Shown here piece after piece: positions 1 through 6,391 of a DNA stretch of 7,148 nucleotides; position 1 is the first letter of the stretch; each line of letters opens with the position of its first letter. A program made the translations under genes and the position numbers. This stretch comes from Halomonas sp. Lineage in GTDB: Bacteria; Pseudomonadota; Gammaproteobacteria; Pseudomonadales; Oleiphilaceae. Where the stretch lies: positions 1-7,148 of the forward strand of contig SLIH01000240.1 of NCBI GenBank assembly GCA_007135745.1. The letters are read 5' to 3'. The notes beneath the pieces were generated by a model, which made no database searches, had not been told where the DNA came from, and saw only the letters and a program-made list of their open reading frames with translations.

Positions 1-15
1 CCACAGGCAACCAGG

Positions 16-498
16 ATGGTCACAGCCAGAGAAATCATGACCCCCAGCGTCAAGGCAGTTCCGAAAAGCTGGACTATGCAGGAACTCGCCCGCTTCCTTA
101 CCGACAATGAAATCACCGGCAGCCCCGTGAGCGACAATGACGACAACATAATCGGCATTGTCACCCTGAAGGACATTGCCGATTTCAGCTGGAAGCGCAC
201 GGAACCTGACACAGAAGAGCGCCTAACGCCCGAAGAACGCGATGAAGCACGGCGTCTCAAGCAGCTTGTTTTCGAAGGCATGTCCCGGATGCCTGTGGAA
301 GTCTACGACATCATGACACCCATGGTGCGCTCGGTTGAGCAGGAAACCGACGTGCGCACCATAGCGGACATCATGATGGAGGAGCACCTCCACCGCATTT
401 TTGTCACCAAGGGGAATACAATTACCGGTATCATCACCACCTATGACATGCTAAAGCTTGTGGCTGATCCGGAACTCACCGGCCGCTGCCTCGACTGA
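16..498 (+). CDS. CBS domain-containing protein (two CBS domains)
   Basis: A 160-residue soluble protein made almost only of a CBS pair. CBS1 covers about residues 4-58 (opening REIMTPSV, with GIVTLKDIADF at its end). A charged, probably helical linker rich in Glu/Arg follows (about 61-92). CBS2 covers about 96-150 (DIMTPMVRSV, then HRIFVTKG and GIITTYDML). CBS pairs (Bateman modules) usually bind adenosine nucleotides such as AMP, ATP or S-adenosylmethionine and act as energy or ionic-strength sensors; the ligand and partner here cannot be read from sequence. No signal peptide, membrane segment or attached catalytic domain is seen. The ATG at 16 fits the usual CBS start, but the reading frame stays open through the 15 bases before it and the ribosome site is weak, so the true start could lie outside the window. 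The PhoH-family gene follows 75 bases later on the same strand; co-transcription is possible but not shown. Confidence 0.88.
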   Translation: MVTAREIMTPSVKAVPKSWTMQELARFLTDNEITGSPVSDNDDNIIGIVTLKDIADFSWKRTEPDTEERLTPEERDEARRLKQLVFEGMSRMPVEVYDIMTPMVRSVEQETDVRTIADIMMEEHLHRIFVTKGNTITGIITTYDMLKLVADPELTGRCLD

Positions 499-559
499 GC
501 GACACCAGTCCGGGATGACCCGGCTGCAGCAGCGGGCGGGGGAATGAATTCAACGTGAT

Positions 560-565
560 GGAAGG
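560..565 (+). promoter_or_regulatory. Ribosome binding site deciding the PhoH start
   Basis: GGAAGG lies 8 bases before the ATG at 574. The same frame also has a GTG at 565, but that codon overlaps this motif and would have no properly spaced ribosome site, so ATG 574 is preferred. Confidence 0.6.
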
Positions 566-573
566 TGTCATCT

Positions 574-1959
574 ATGGCCCGGGAACCCCGGTCGCAAACC
601 AAGATGTTCGTACTGGATACCAACGTCCTCATCCACGACCCAGGCGCCCTGCTGAATTTTGAGGAGCACGATGTCATCATTCCGATGACCGTGCTGGAAG
701 AACTCGACCAGCTCAAGAACGGCAAACAGGCGATTGCAGCGGACTGCCGGCAAGCCATTCGTACGATCGATAAGCTGCTGAGCAACGCCTCGCCCAAGGC
801 TATTGAAACGGGGGTTCCCATCACCCGCGGCGAAAAATCGGCCCCGCTCGGCACACTCTCCATCCTGATGGCCGCGGATCGGGAAAATCTGCACCACCTC
901 CCGGATCATCTCAACGACAACCGCATCATCAACATGCTCGCAGACCTCCAGGCCCGCCATCGCGGCCGGCAGATCATCCTGGTGAGCAAAGACATCAACA
1001 TGCGCCTGAAAGCGAGGGGCTTTGGTGTCGAAGCGGAGGATTACCATACCGACCAGCTGGTTGACGACATCAAACTGCTCCCAACGGGCTACCACGAGTT
1101 CTCGCCTTCATTCTGGGAAGGGATCGAGAAGGTCGATACCATCCAACGCGAGGGAATAACCGAACACATTATTCCGCGAACCGAAGAACTGGCCGATTAC
1201 AACATCAACGAATTCATTTTCGATGCTCAGGGCTTTATAGGTCGTATCAGCGAAGTAGAGGAAGACCGGCTCGTGCTGCAGGATCTCCAGCGCGAGGATC
1301 TGATGGGGCAGGAAGTCTGGGGCTTGTCACCAAGAGACCTTTATCAGAGCCTTGCACTCCATCTCCTGCTCGATCCGGACATCCACCTGGTCAACCTCAC
1401 CGGTTCAGCCGGGTCCGGAAAGACCATACTGGCCCTGGCCGCAGCCATAGAGCTGACGGTCGCCAGTAAACAGTATAAACGTATCATCGCAACACGAAGC
1501 ACCCAGGGGCTGGACGAAGACATCGGCTTTCTCCCGGGCACAGAAGCCGAAAAAATGGAACCCTGGCTCGGCGCCATCGTCGACAACCTGGAAGCACTGC
1601 ACGAAGATGACGAGAACATGCACAGCAGCGTGGATTACATCCTCAGCAAGGTACCTCTGCACTTCAAGTCCCTGAACTATATCCGCGGACGCAGCTTCCA
1701 GCACAGCCTTATCATCATTGATGAAAGCCAGAACCTGACCCCACACCAGATGAAAACCATCATCACCCGGGCAGGAACCGGCAGCAAGGTCGTTTGCCTG
1801 GGCAATCTGTCCCAGATCGACACCGCCTACCTCAGCCCCCTGAGCTCAGGACTGACCTATATGACCGAGCGCTTCAAAGGTTTCAAATACGGCGGCCACA
1901 TTCACCTCCAAGGCGTCCCCCGCTCGCCGTTGGCGGAATACGCGGAAGAGAATTTGTAG
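574..1959 (+). CDS. PhoH family protein with N-terminal PIN domain (PIN-PhoH ATPase)
   Basis: A 461-residue cytoplasmic protein from ATG 574 (464 if the GTG at 565 is used). The N-terminal PIN nuclease domain, about residues 11-150, starts with FVLDTNVLIHD (acidic D15) and continues with the acidic cluster LEELD (41-45) and LVSKDINMR (136-144, D140). These are the acidic positions that bind metal in PIN ribonucleases. The C-terminal PhoH domain, about 250-450, has a Walker A loop GSAGSGKT (277-284), a Walker B IIIDESQNL (380-388, D383-E384) and a conserved GNLSQID motif (410-416). Length and domain order match the PIN-PhoH (PhoH2-like) family, for which ATP-dependent RNA unwinding with RNA cleavage has been reported in mycobacteria. 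That activity is inferred here from the intact motifs. Only short spacers separate it from the CBS gene upstream and the repeat hairpin just after its stop. No Pho box was recognised, so the phosphate-starvation link implied by the name is not supported locally. Confidence 0.93.
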   Translation: MAREPRSQTKMFVLDTNVLIHDPGALLNFEEHDVIIPMTVLEELDQLKNGKQAIAADCRQAIRTIDKLLSNASPKAIETGVPITRGEKSAPLGTLSILMAADRENLHHLPDHLNDNRIINMLADLQARHRGRQIILVSKDINMRLKARGFGVEAEDYHTDQLVDDIKLLPTGYHEFSPSFWEGIEKVDTIQREGITEHIIPRTEELADYNINEFIFDAQGFIGRISEVEEDRLVLQDLQREDLMGQEVWGLSPRDLYQSLALHLLLDPDIHLVNLTGSAGSGKTILALAAAIELTVASKQYKRIIATRSTQGLDEDIGFLPGTEAEKMEPWLGAIVDNLEALHEDDENMHSSVDYILSKVPLHFKSLNYIRGRSFQHSLIIIDESQNLTPHQMKTIITRAGTGSKVVCLGNLSQIDTAYLSPLSSGLTYMTERFKGFKYGGHIHLQGVPRSPLAEYAEENL

Positions 1960-2023
1960 GAGTTACAAGTTACAGGTCAGAGGGCCTCACAACTTGTAAC
2001 TAGCAACTTGTAACTTGCAACTC
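1960..2023. repeat. Tandem heptamer repeat (GYAACTT) with inverted copies
   Basis: Positions 1989-2023 hold five consecutive 7-base units: ACAACTT, GTAACTA, GCAACTT, GTAACTT, GCAACTC (consensus GYAACTT, C and T alternating at position 2). Two units in the opposite orientation, GAGTTAC and AAGTTAC, lie at 1960-1973, immediately after the PhoH stop. The 15 bases between the two blocks (1974-1988) do not fit the repeat. The block fills nearly the whole spacer between two convergent genes and ends 6 bases before the stop codon of the minus-strand hydrolase gene. Its base composition is lower in GC than the flanks. The function is unknown; it may be an intergenic repeat family that serves as a bidirectional hairpin. 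Confidence 0.8.
1961..2001. terminator. Possible bidirectional transcription-end hairpin
   Basis: AGTTACAAGTT (1961-1971) is the perfect 11-base reverse complement of 1991-2001, leaving a 19-base loop. An alternative longer stem pairs 1960-1973 with 2010-2023 (13 of 14 bases). It sits exactly between two convergent genes, where a shared terminator is expected. It lacks a GC-rich stem and a T-run, so it is not a classical intrinsic terminator. Confidence 0.4.
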
Positions 2024-2029
2024 ATCCCT

Positions 2030-3160
2030 TCAACTCTGCCCCGAATCCGGTGGTTTGTCTTCCTCCCGTGGCTCGGGGGGTGGGTCCTGGTTCTGGTCCG
2101 GTTCCCAGGGGTGATTGGCCATGGGTTCTTCGCCGGGAAGAGGCTTATAACGATCCCTGAACGCATCCATGGTTTTCATGGCTTCGTCCAGTTCATCAAA
2201 GCGGGCTACGTGATACAGGGCCTCCCCTTCGTTGACCAAAGGCAGATTGTTGATGCCCACCACAATGCCCGCGATGCTGCTCAGCACCGGCACTTCGGAG
2301 TGGCCAAAGGGGTCAGCGACAATGGCGAGTTTCTGCCCCTTGCTGACGCGATAGCCGATACCCGCAATGGGGCGCATGATGCCATCGGTCTCGGCTCTCA
2401 TCCAGGTGGAGTTGGATGCCACTTCCGAACGCTTGGGGGGCTTCTTGCGCTGGCGCCTTGTTTCCTTCGGCAGCATTTCCAGCGCACGCATCACCCGGCG
2501 TATGCCGCGCACCCCCGTGTTGATACCGATTTCATCAAAGCGTAACGCCTCACCCGCCTCGTAGGTCACAACCGGCACGCCCTGGGAATCGGCGTAGTCG
2601 CGCAATGTTCCAGAGCTCAGCCGCGAGTTGATCACTATGGGCGCGCCAAAGGCCTCCGCCAGATCTGCGGAACCGGAATTTTCCAGGTCCGCGCGGATCT
2701 GCGGCAGATTGAAGCGGTGTATCGCGCCCGTGTGCAGATCAATCACATGAGAGGCTTTATCGAGCACCTGTGTGCGGAACAGGTAGGCCACACGCCCCGC
2801 CAGAGAGCCTTTTTCCGAGCCCGGAAAACTCCGGTTCAGATCCCGCCGGTCTGGAAGGTAACGGGACTGATGCAGAAAACCGAAGACGTTGACGATCGGC
2901 ACCGCCAGCAGCGTACCGCGCAGACGCTGCAGCCCCCGGGTACGCAGCAGTCGGCGAACGACCTCTACGCCATTAATCTCGTCACCATGAATGCCGCCGC
3001 AGACCAGTAGCACCGGTCCATCCCTGCGGCCATGGATAACCTCCACAGGGATGTGCAGCGGCGTCTGGGTGTAGAGCTTGGCAATGGGCACCTCCACCCG
3101 TTCACGGCTTCCCGGTGCAACACGCACACCACCCAATTCAAAGGCCGCTCTCCTTCCCAT
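2030..3160 (-). CDS. Succinylglutamate desuccinylase/aspartoacylase (AstE/AspA) family protein
   Basis: A 376-residue zinc hydrolase of the M14-like AstE/AspA fold. Visible signatures are GGIHGDE (55-61, zinc ligands H58 and E61), RRDLNRSFPG (105-114, substrate-binding Arg/Asn), DLHTG (141-145, third ligand H143) and TYEAGE (199-204, E201 the likely catalytic Glu). Residues about 259-320 (DGIMRP...VSKGQ...AGIVVG...NEGEAL) look like the small barrel-sandwich domain found at the C-terminus of this family. The last ~35 residues are a Pro/Glu/Asp-rich, probably disordered tail. Family members remove acyl or amino-acid groups from small amides. True AstE belongs to an arginine succinyltransferase operon, which is absent here; linkage to rimK suggests a glutamylated or glutamyl-peptide substrate instead (inference). 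ATG 3160 is chosen because it has a good ribosome site and lies 2 bases after the rimK stop; extending the frame upstream reaches only a TTG at 3196 inside rimK. It is the last gene of the operon. Confidence 0.88.
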   Translation of the reverse strand: MGRRAAFELGGVRVAPGSRERVEVPIAKLYTQTPLHIPVEVIHGRRDGPVLLVCGGIHGDEINGVEVVRRLLRTRGLQRLRGTLLAVPIVNVFGFLHQSRYLPDRRDLNRSFPGSEKGSLAGRVAYLFRTQVLDKASHVIDLHTGAIHRFNLPQIRADLENSGSADLAEAFGAPIVINSRLSSGTLRDYADSQGVPVVTYEAGEALRFDEIGINTGVRGIRRVMRALEMLPKETRRQRKKPPKRSEVASNSTWMRAETDGIMRPIAGIGYRVSKGQKLAIVADPFGHSEVPVLSSIAGIVVGINNLPLVNEGEALYHVARFDELDEAMKTMDAFRDRYKPLPGEEPMANHPWEPDQNQDPPPEPREEDKPPDSGQS

Positions 3161-3162
3161 GG

Positions 3163-4071
3163 CTAACCTCGTGCCCCCTTGGTTGCGGTACGCCAAGGCT
3201 TGGCCCGCTTCTCGATGAATTCCACAATCATGCCGGCAATGTTCTTGTTCGTGGCCGTCTCGATACCCTCAAGACCGGGCGAGGAATTAACTTCCATGAC
3301 CAGGGGGCCACGGCTGGAGCGCAAAAGGTCCACACCGGCCACATTGAGCCCCATGGCCTTGGCCGCGGCAACCGCCGTTTTGCGTTCGCTCGGTGTAATC
3401 CGAACCAGGGAGGCCGAACCGCCCCGATGAAGGTTGGAGCGAAACTCGCCTTCTCCCGCCTGGCGCTTCATGGAGGCGATGACCCGGTCCCCGATAACAA
3501 AACAGCGGATATCGGAACCGGCAGATTCCTTGATGAATTCCTGCACCAGAATGTCGGCCTTCAGGCCCATGAAGGCTTCGATAACACTCTCCGCCGCCTT
3601 GCGAGTCTCGGCCAGTACCACCCCGATACCCTGGGTACCTTCGAGCAGTTTGATCACCACGGGCGTTCCGCCGACCATTCGGATAAGGTCGGGAACGTCA
3701 TCGGGCTTGCTGGCGAAACCAGTGATGGGCATTCCCAACCCCTTACGACTGAGCAACTGCATGGAGCGCAGTTTGTCTCTGGCTCGGGTGATGGCAACGG
3801 ATTCGTTAACCGGGAAAACCCCCATCATTTCAAACTGGCGCAACACAGCCGCACCGTAGAAGGTCACCGAGGCACCGATTCGAGGTATGACCACATCGAA
3901 ATCGTCCATCACCTCGCCCCGATAATGCATACTCGGCTGGGACGGCGTAATGTTCATGTAGCAATGAAGAAAATCCAGAACCTGGACGCTATGGCCACGT
4001 TTCTTGCACTCCTCCACCAGACGTCGGGTGGAGTAAAGGCGCTTGTTACGTGACATGATGGCTATTCTCAT
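3163..4071 (-). CDS. rimK: RimK, ribosomal protein S6 L-glutamate ligase (ATP-grasp)
   Basis: A 302-residue protein closely resembling E. coli RimK (300 residues) along its whole length. The N-terminal part includes [14 protein letters not shown] and FDVVIPRIG (58-66). The ATP-grasp domain has RARDK (96-100), the [13 protein letters not shown] phosphate loop (139-151, K141), VQEFI (176-180), DIRCFV (187-192), RSNLHRGG (211-218) and the metal-binding [13 protein letters not shown] (259-271, E260, N262). In E. coli it ligates L-glutamate residues to the C-terminus of ribosomal protein S6 using ATP, and it can also form poly-alpha-glutamate in vitro. No catalytic residue seems lost. The gene starts 3 bases after the stop of the retropepsin-like gene, with GAGGAG (4078-4083) overlapping that stop as its ribosome site. 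Whether S6 is the target in this organism depends on its S6 C-terminus, which is outside the window. Its operon partners suggest the modification may be reversed or processed. Confidence 0.96.
   Translation of the reverse strand: MRIAIMSRNKRLYSTRRLVEECKKRGHSVQVLDFLHCYMNITPSQPSMHYRGEVMDDFDVVIPRIGASVTFYGAAVLRQFEMMGVFPVNESVAITRARDKLRSMQLLSRKGLGMPITGFASKPDDVPDLIRMVGGTPVVIKLLEGTQGIGVVLAETRKAAESVIEAFMGLKADILVQEFIKESAGSDIRCFVIGDRVIASMKRQAGEGEFRSNLHRGGSASLVRITPSERKTAVAAAKAMGLNVAGVDLLRSSRGPLVMEVNSSPGLEGIETATNKNIAGMIVEFIEKRAKPWRTATKGARG
3167..3170 (-). promoter_or_regulatory. Ribosome binding site deciding the start of the AstE/AspA-like gene
   Basis: On the minus strand GAGG lies 6 bases before the ATG at 3160, inside the last codons of rimK. 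This supports translational coupling and the ATG start over the upstream TTG. Confidence 0.55.
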
Positions 4072-4074
4072 GAC

Positions 4075-4536
4075 TTACTCCTCACGTGGCTTACCTGCCA
4101 GATAGGACGCCCCTGGGTCCACGCGCATCGCATCTGGCATTCCAGTGCGCCCGAGCAGCATCCGAAAGCGCATGGTGTCGCGATTGGTCAGGGTCATCTC
4201 AATTGGCCATTGGTAGGGCCCGATCCATAAACGCGTTTCAATAACGTAGCGAAGCTCCCGATGTCCCCCGGAATCGGCAACCATCCGTTGGTCAAGCAGC
4301 GGCGCATCACAGGCGACCACCCGCTGCGTGCGGAGCTGACTGGGATGGACCCAGAAACGTACCCGCTGCTGGCCCTGCTCTTCGTAGGGTTCAAGCCTGA
4401 AGGTGTGCAGGCAGGACGTTCGCGCCCCGGTGTCCACCTTTGCTTTCAGTTTGGGAATCCCCAGCTCGGGCAGGCCGACCCACTCGCGCCAACCAACCCA
4501 GAAAGCGCCGGCTGGCTGGTGCTCCAAATGCCTCAT
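4075..4536 (-). CDS. RimK-associated retropepsin-like protein ('ATP-dependent zinc protease' family)
   Basis: A 153-residue soluble protein of the family often annotated as ATP-dependent zinc protease (Pfam Zn_protease). The opening GWREWVGLPELGI (15-27) and KAKVDTGARTSCLH (31-44) are hallmarks of that family. The sequence shows no HExxH zinc-protease motif and no nucleotide-binding loop. It does show a D-T-G-A triad (35-38) and a later MLLGR (126-130), the paired signatures of single-domain retropepsin-like aspartic proteases, which work as dimers. I therefore read it as an aspartic-protease-fold protein; catalysis is not proven. Its ATG overlaps the stop of the mechanosensitive channel gene (ATGA), with a near-perfect AAGGAGG (4541-4547) 4 bases before it. 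It ends 3 bases before rimK. This family is often found beside rimK-like ligases, so it probably processes a glutamylated protein or peptide (inference). Confidence 0.87.
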   Translation of the reverse strand: MRHLEHQPAGAFWVGWREWVGLPELGIPKLKAKVDTGARTSCLHTFRLEPYEEQGQQRVRFWVHPSQLRTQRVVACDAPLLDQRMVADSGGHRELRYVIETRLWIGPYQWPIEMTLTNRDTMRFRMLLGRTGMPDAMRVDPGASYLAGKPREE

Positions 4537-5408
4537 GCACCCTCCTTACCCGAATGCTCGCTGCTGGAATCCCCGGCACTCGGACCCGGGGAAACCATCG
4601 CCACCGGAATGGGGGTGGTATGCTTTCCGGCATAAAGGCTCGTATGCGGGAAGGGTATTTCTATATCTTCCCGATCGAATGCAGCCTTAACGGCAAACAT
4701 CATTTCACTGCGTACTTCCCGTAAATCCTCACGCCGCACCCAGAAAGAGAGCTGCAGATTGATCGAAGAGGCACCAAACTCCTGCATCAATACAAAAGGC
4801 TGAGGCTCTTCCATACAGCGCGGATTGGCGTTGACCAGATCAAGCAGTAGCTGCTTCACGCGATCAGCGTTTTCCCCATAGGCGATACCAATGGGGAGGT
4901 CCAGTCGCCGGATCGGGAAACGGGTGAAATTGGTCACCGTCGACTTGATCAGGGTCTCGTTCGGAATCCGAACATACAGGTTGTCCAGGGTACGGAGTTT
5001 GGCGCTGAGCAGATCAATGCCCACCACCTCACCGCGAATGCCATCCACCTCGATGAAATGCCCCAGCTCAAACGGGCGCTCGGCCAGCAGAAAGAACCCG
5101 CTGATGACATTGGAAGCCGAGGTCTGGGACGCAAACCCGATGGCCACTGTCAGGATACCCGCCGCACCAAGCAGCACGCCGATCTGGAATCCAGACTCCC
5201 TCAGCGCAAGGAACAGGAACAGGACAATCACCGTATAGAACACCATGCGCTTGAGCAGCACCCGGTGGTGTCGCGTCATGCGATCCTGGGTAAACCGGTC
5301 CAGCATGCGCCCCAATACGGTGGCCAGGGCCACCCCGAGAACAATCCAGATCAGGGGCCTGATCCAAAGTAGCAACATTTCAGCGCTGAACAGCGACTGC
5401 CACTCCAT
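4533..5408 (-). CDS. MscS-family mechanosensitive ion channel
   Basis: A 291-residue inner-membrane protein with the layout of the E. coli small-conductance channel MscS (286 residues). TM1 lies at about 12-33, TM2 at 54-72, and the pore-lining TM3 at 77-109, rich in Gly/Ala (GVLLGAAGILTVAIGFASQT), followed by NVISGFFLLAERPFELG. The beta domain (about 110-160, FIEVDGIRGEVVGI, then VRIPNETL) and the alpha/beta cytoplasmic domain (about 165-260, ending IPFPHTSLY) are both complete. The last ~30 residues are Ser/Gly/Pro-rich and probably flexible. Such channels open under membrane tension on hypo-osmotic shock and release ions and small osmolytes, including glutamate. The start is ATG 5408 with GGGAG about 9 bases upstream, 13 bases after the stop of the preceding gene. 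The stop overlaps the start of the retropepsin-like gene. The exact MscS paralogue (MscS, YbdG-like or other) cannot be fixed from sequence alone. Confidence 0.93.
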   Translation of the reverse strand: MEWQSLFSAEMLLLWIRPLIWIVLGVALATVLGRMLDRFTQDRMTRHHRVLLKRMVFYTVIVLFLFLALRESGFQIGVLLGAAGILTVAIGFASQTSASNVISGFFLLAERPFELGHFIEVDGIRGEVVGIDLLSAKLRTLDNLYVRIPNETLIKSTVTNFTRFPIRRLDLPIGIAYGENADRVKQLLLDLVNANPRCMEEPQPFVLMQEFGASSINLQLSFWVRREDLREVRSEMMFAVKAAFDREDIEIPFPHTSLYAGKHTTPIPVAMVSPGPSAGDSSSEHSGKEGA

Positions 5409-5421
5409 TCAATCGTGCTCC

Positions 5422-6264
5422 CTATCCAAAAATACGATCTATGGCCTTGATAAGCTGACCCTTTTCCAGGCCAACGCGAGCCTCTGAGACCCGCTCGCAG
5501 GGGCCAGCCTCGGGCGGTGGCTTACCGTCAAAATTCAACGACGCCGTTGCCAGGTCTTTTTCGCAGGTGACCGTTACACCCGGCGTCCACAACCACCTGT
5601 TTGTACCACCCTCGGGGTTCTGCTGATAGAGCCGAAGAAGGTGTGTGGGAAGACTTAAGCGCTCAAGCAACAGAGCGCTCTTGCGCTCATTGACGATGTG
5701 TATTGCCGTATTGGCTCGCCAGGGACGGCGAGGCACCGCTTCGGCAGCCAGTCGGGCGTAAGTCTTGGTGGCATAACAGAGCTCCCCTTCCATGGTGTCG
5801 CGCCCCATCCAGGTCCAGGACGGCACCATCACCGGCAGCTCCATCAGCATGCGGTCCTCCTTGCCCACGACCAATTGCATCCAGACAATGGTGCTGAGAT
5901 AGAAGGTTGAGCTGGCCCCGGGGGGAAGGTAAACCGGATTATGGGGGCGAATGACCACGGGGCGATCCGCGAGCGCGGGCCGGAAGCGCAGCACAGGGGA
6001 CTCTCCCGCCCGAACAAAACGCTCCAGCGTTTTTTCCTGCTCCGGTACAACAAAGCCCAACTGTTGGTGCCAGACAGTGTCCTCCCCGGCACGCTCATAC
6101 CGTTCAGTTCGAACCTGCCATTCCTGGTCCAGAAGTGTTACCCAGAGACGCAGCCCGCCCAGCTCGTTGAACAGCGTCTGCCCCGACTGCATTTCGATGT
6201 CCAGGCACCACTGCCCATTCAGCTCCGGTGCCGTGTTTTCCGATTTTTTCTGAGTTTCTTCCAT
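5422..6264 (-). CDS. Uncharacterised protein, first gene of the mscS-rimK operon (possibly DUF432)
   Basis: A 280-residue protein I do not recognise with certainty; it faintly recalls the DUF432 family from memory only. It has no signal peptide or convincing membrane helix. Residues about 15-60 and 100-150 look beta-rich. Striking parts are RPVVIRPHNPVYLPPGASSTFYL (101-123, split here only for reference), the hydrophobic WMQLVVG (128-134), LPVMVPSWTWMGRD (143-156) and GELCYATKTYARL (160-172). Later come four cysteines in all (C20, C163, C234, C256), too scattered for an obvious metal site. The start is ATG 6264 (MEETQKKSE). The frame stays open further up to 6465, but that extension would run through the divergent promoter region into the photolyase gene and has no family-like sequence. 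The ribosome site at 6264 is weak (GGATC). The gene ends 13 bases before the mscS-family start, so its function is probably linked to the channel. No activity can be assigned. Confidence 0.72.
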   Translation of the reverse strand: MEETQKKSENTAPELNGQWCLDIEMQSGQTLFNELGGLRLWVTLLDQEWQVRTERYERAGEDTVWHQQLGFVVPEQEKTLERFVRAGESPVLRFRPALADRPVVIRPHNPVYLPPGASSTFYLSTIVWMQLVVGKEDRMLMELPVMVPSWTWMGRDTMEGELCYATKTYARLAAEAVPRRPWRANTAIHIVNERKSALLLERLSLPTHLLRLYQQNPEGGTNRWLWTPGVTVTCEKDLATASLNFDGKPPPEAGPCERVSEARVGLEKGQLIKAIDRIFG

Positions 6265-6391
6265 GCGGGATCCGGTAGGGTTCAGCCCAAAACTATAATC
6301 CAAAGAGCCTGTCTCAGCGAATACCTGACACACTAAGCTGAAAATCACCCACTGAAAAGCAGACTTTGCTTCTCCATAACGGGAGTGCCCC
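6265..6391. promoter_or_regulatory. Divergent promoter region between the operon and the photolyase gene
   Basis: This 127-base spacer must hold the start signals for both divergent transcripts. The best candidate for the operon is a minus-strand TATAGT (6297 to 6292), which would start RNA about 20 bases before the ATG at 6264; the matching -35 is poor (TTCGCT at 6321-6316, 18-base spacing, 3 of 6). On the plus strand CTGACA (6325-6330) resembles a -35 box but has no acceptable -10 at normal spacing. No operator palindrome or riboswitch was recognised. The exact promoters are uncertain. Confidence 0.4.
6381..6385 (+). promoter_or_regulatory. Ribosome binding site of the photolyase gene
   Basis: GGGAG lies 6 bases before the ATG at 6392 and supports this start, which also matches the usual N-terminus of photolyases (ELVWFRNDLRL). 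Confidence 0.6.

Noticed and set aside
510..523. Small hairpin CCGGG-atga-CCCGG after the CBS gene
   Set aside because: Only 5 base pairs and no T-run follow; too weak to call a terminator in GC-rich sequence.
568..1095. Minus-strand open frame opposite the PIN domain
   Set aside because: It is antisense to well-conserved PIN motifs, with no supporting domain or start signal.
2015..2545. Plus-strand open frame opposite the AstE/AspA-like gene
   Set aside because: It starts inside the repeat array and runs antisense to a gene with intact catalytic motifs; no recognisable domain.
3161..3196. TTG start at 3196 for the AstE/AspA-like gene
   Set aside because: It would overlap rimK by 34 bases with a rare start codon, while ATG 3160 has a properly spaced GAGG.
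3115..4053. Long plus-strand open frame (312 codons) opposite rimK
   Set aside because: It is antisense to an unmistakable rimK. Its translation is low in complexity (His/Gly/Arg-rich), matches no family I recognise, and has no ribosome site. It is a by-product of GC-rich codon usage.
6294..6299. Exact TATAAT on the plus strand as photolyase promoter
   Set aside because: No -35 box is found at 15-19 bases upstream and no extended -10 TG is present. It lies 92 bases from the ATG, and the same bases serve better as a minus-strand -10.
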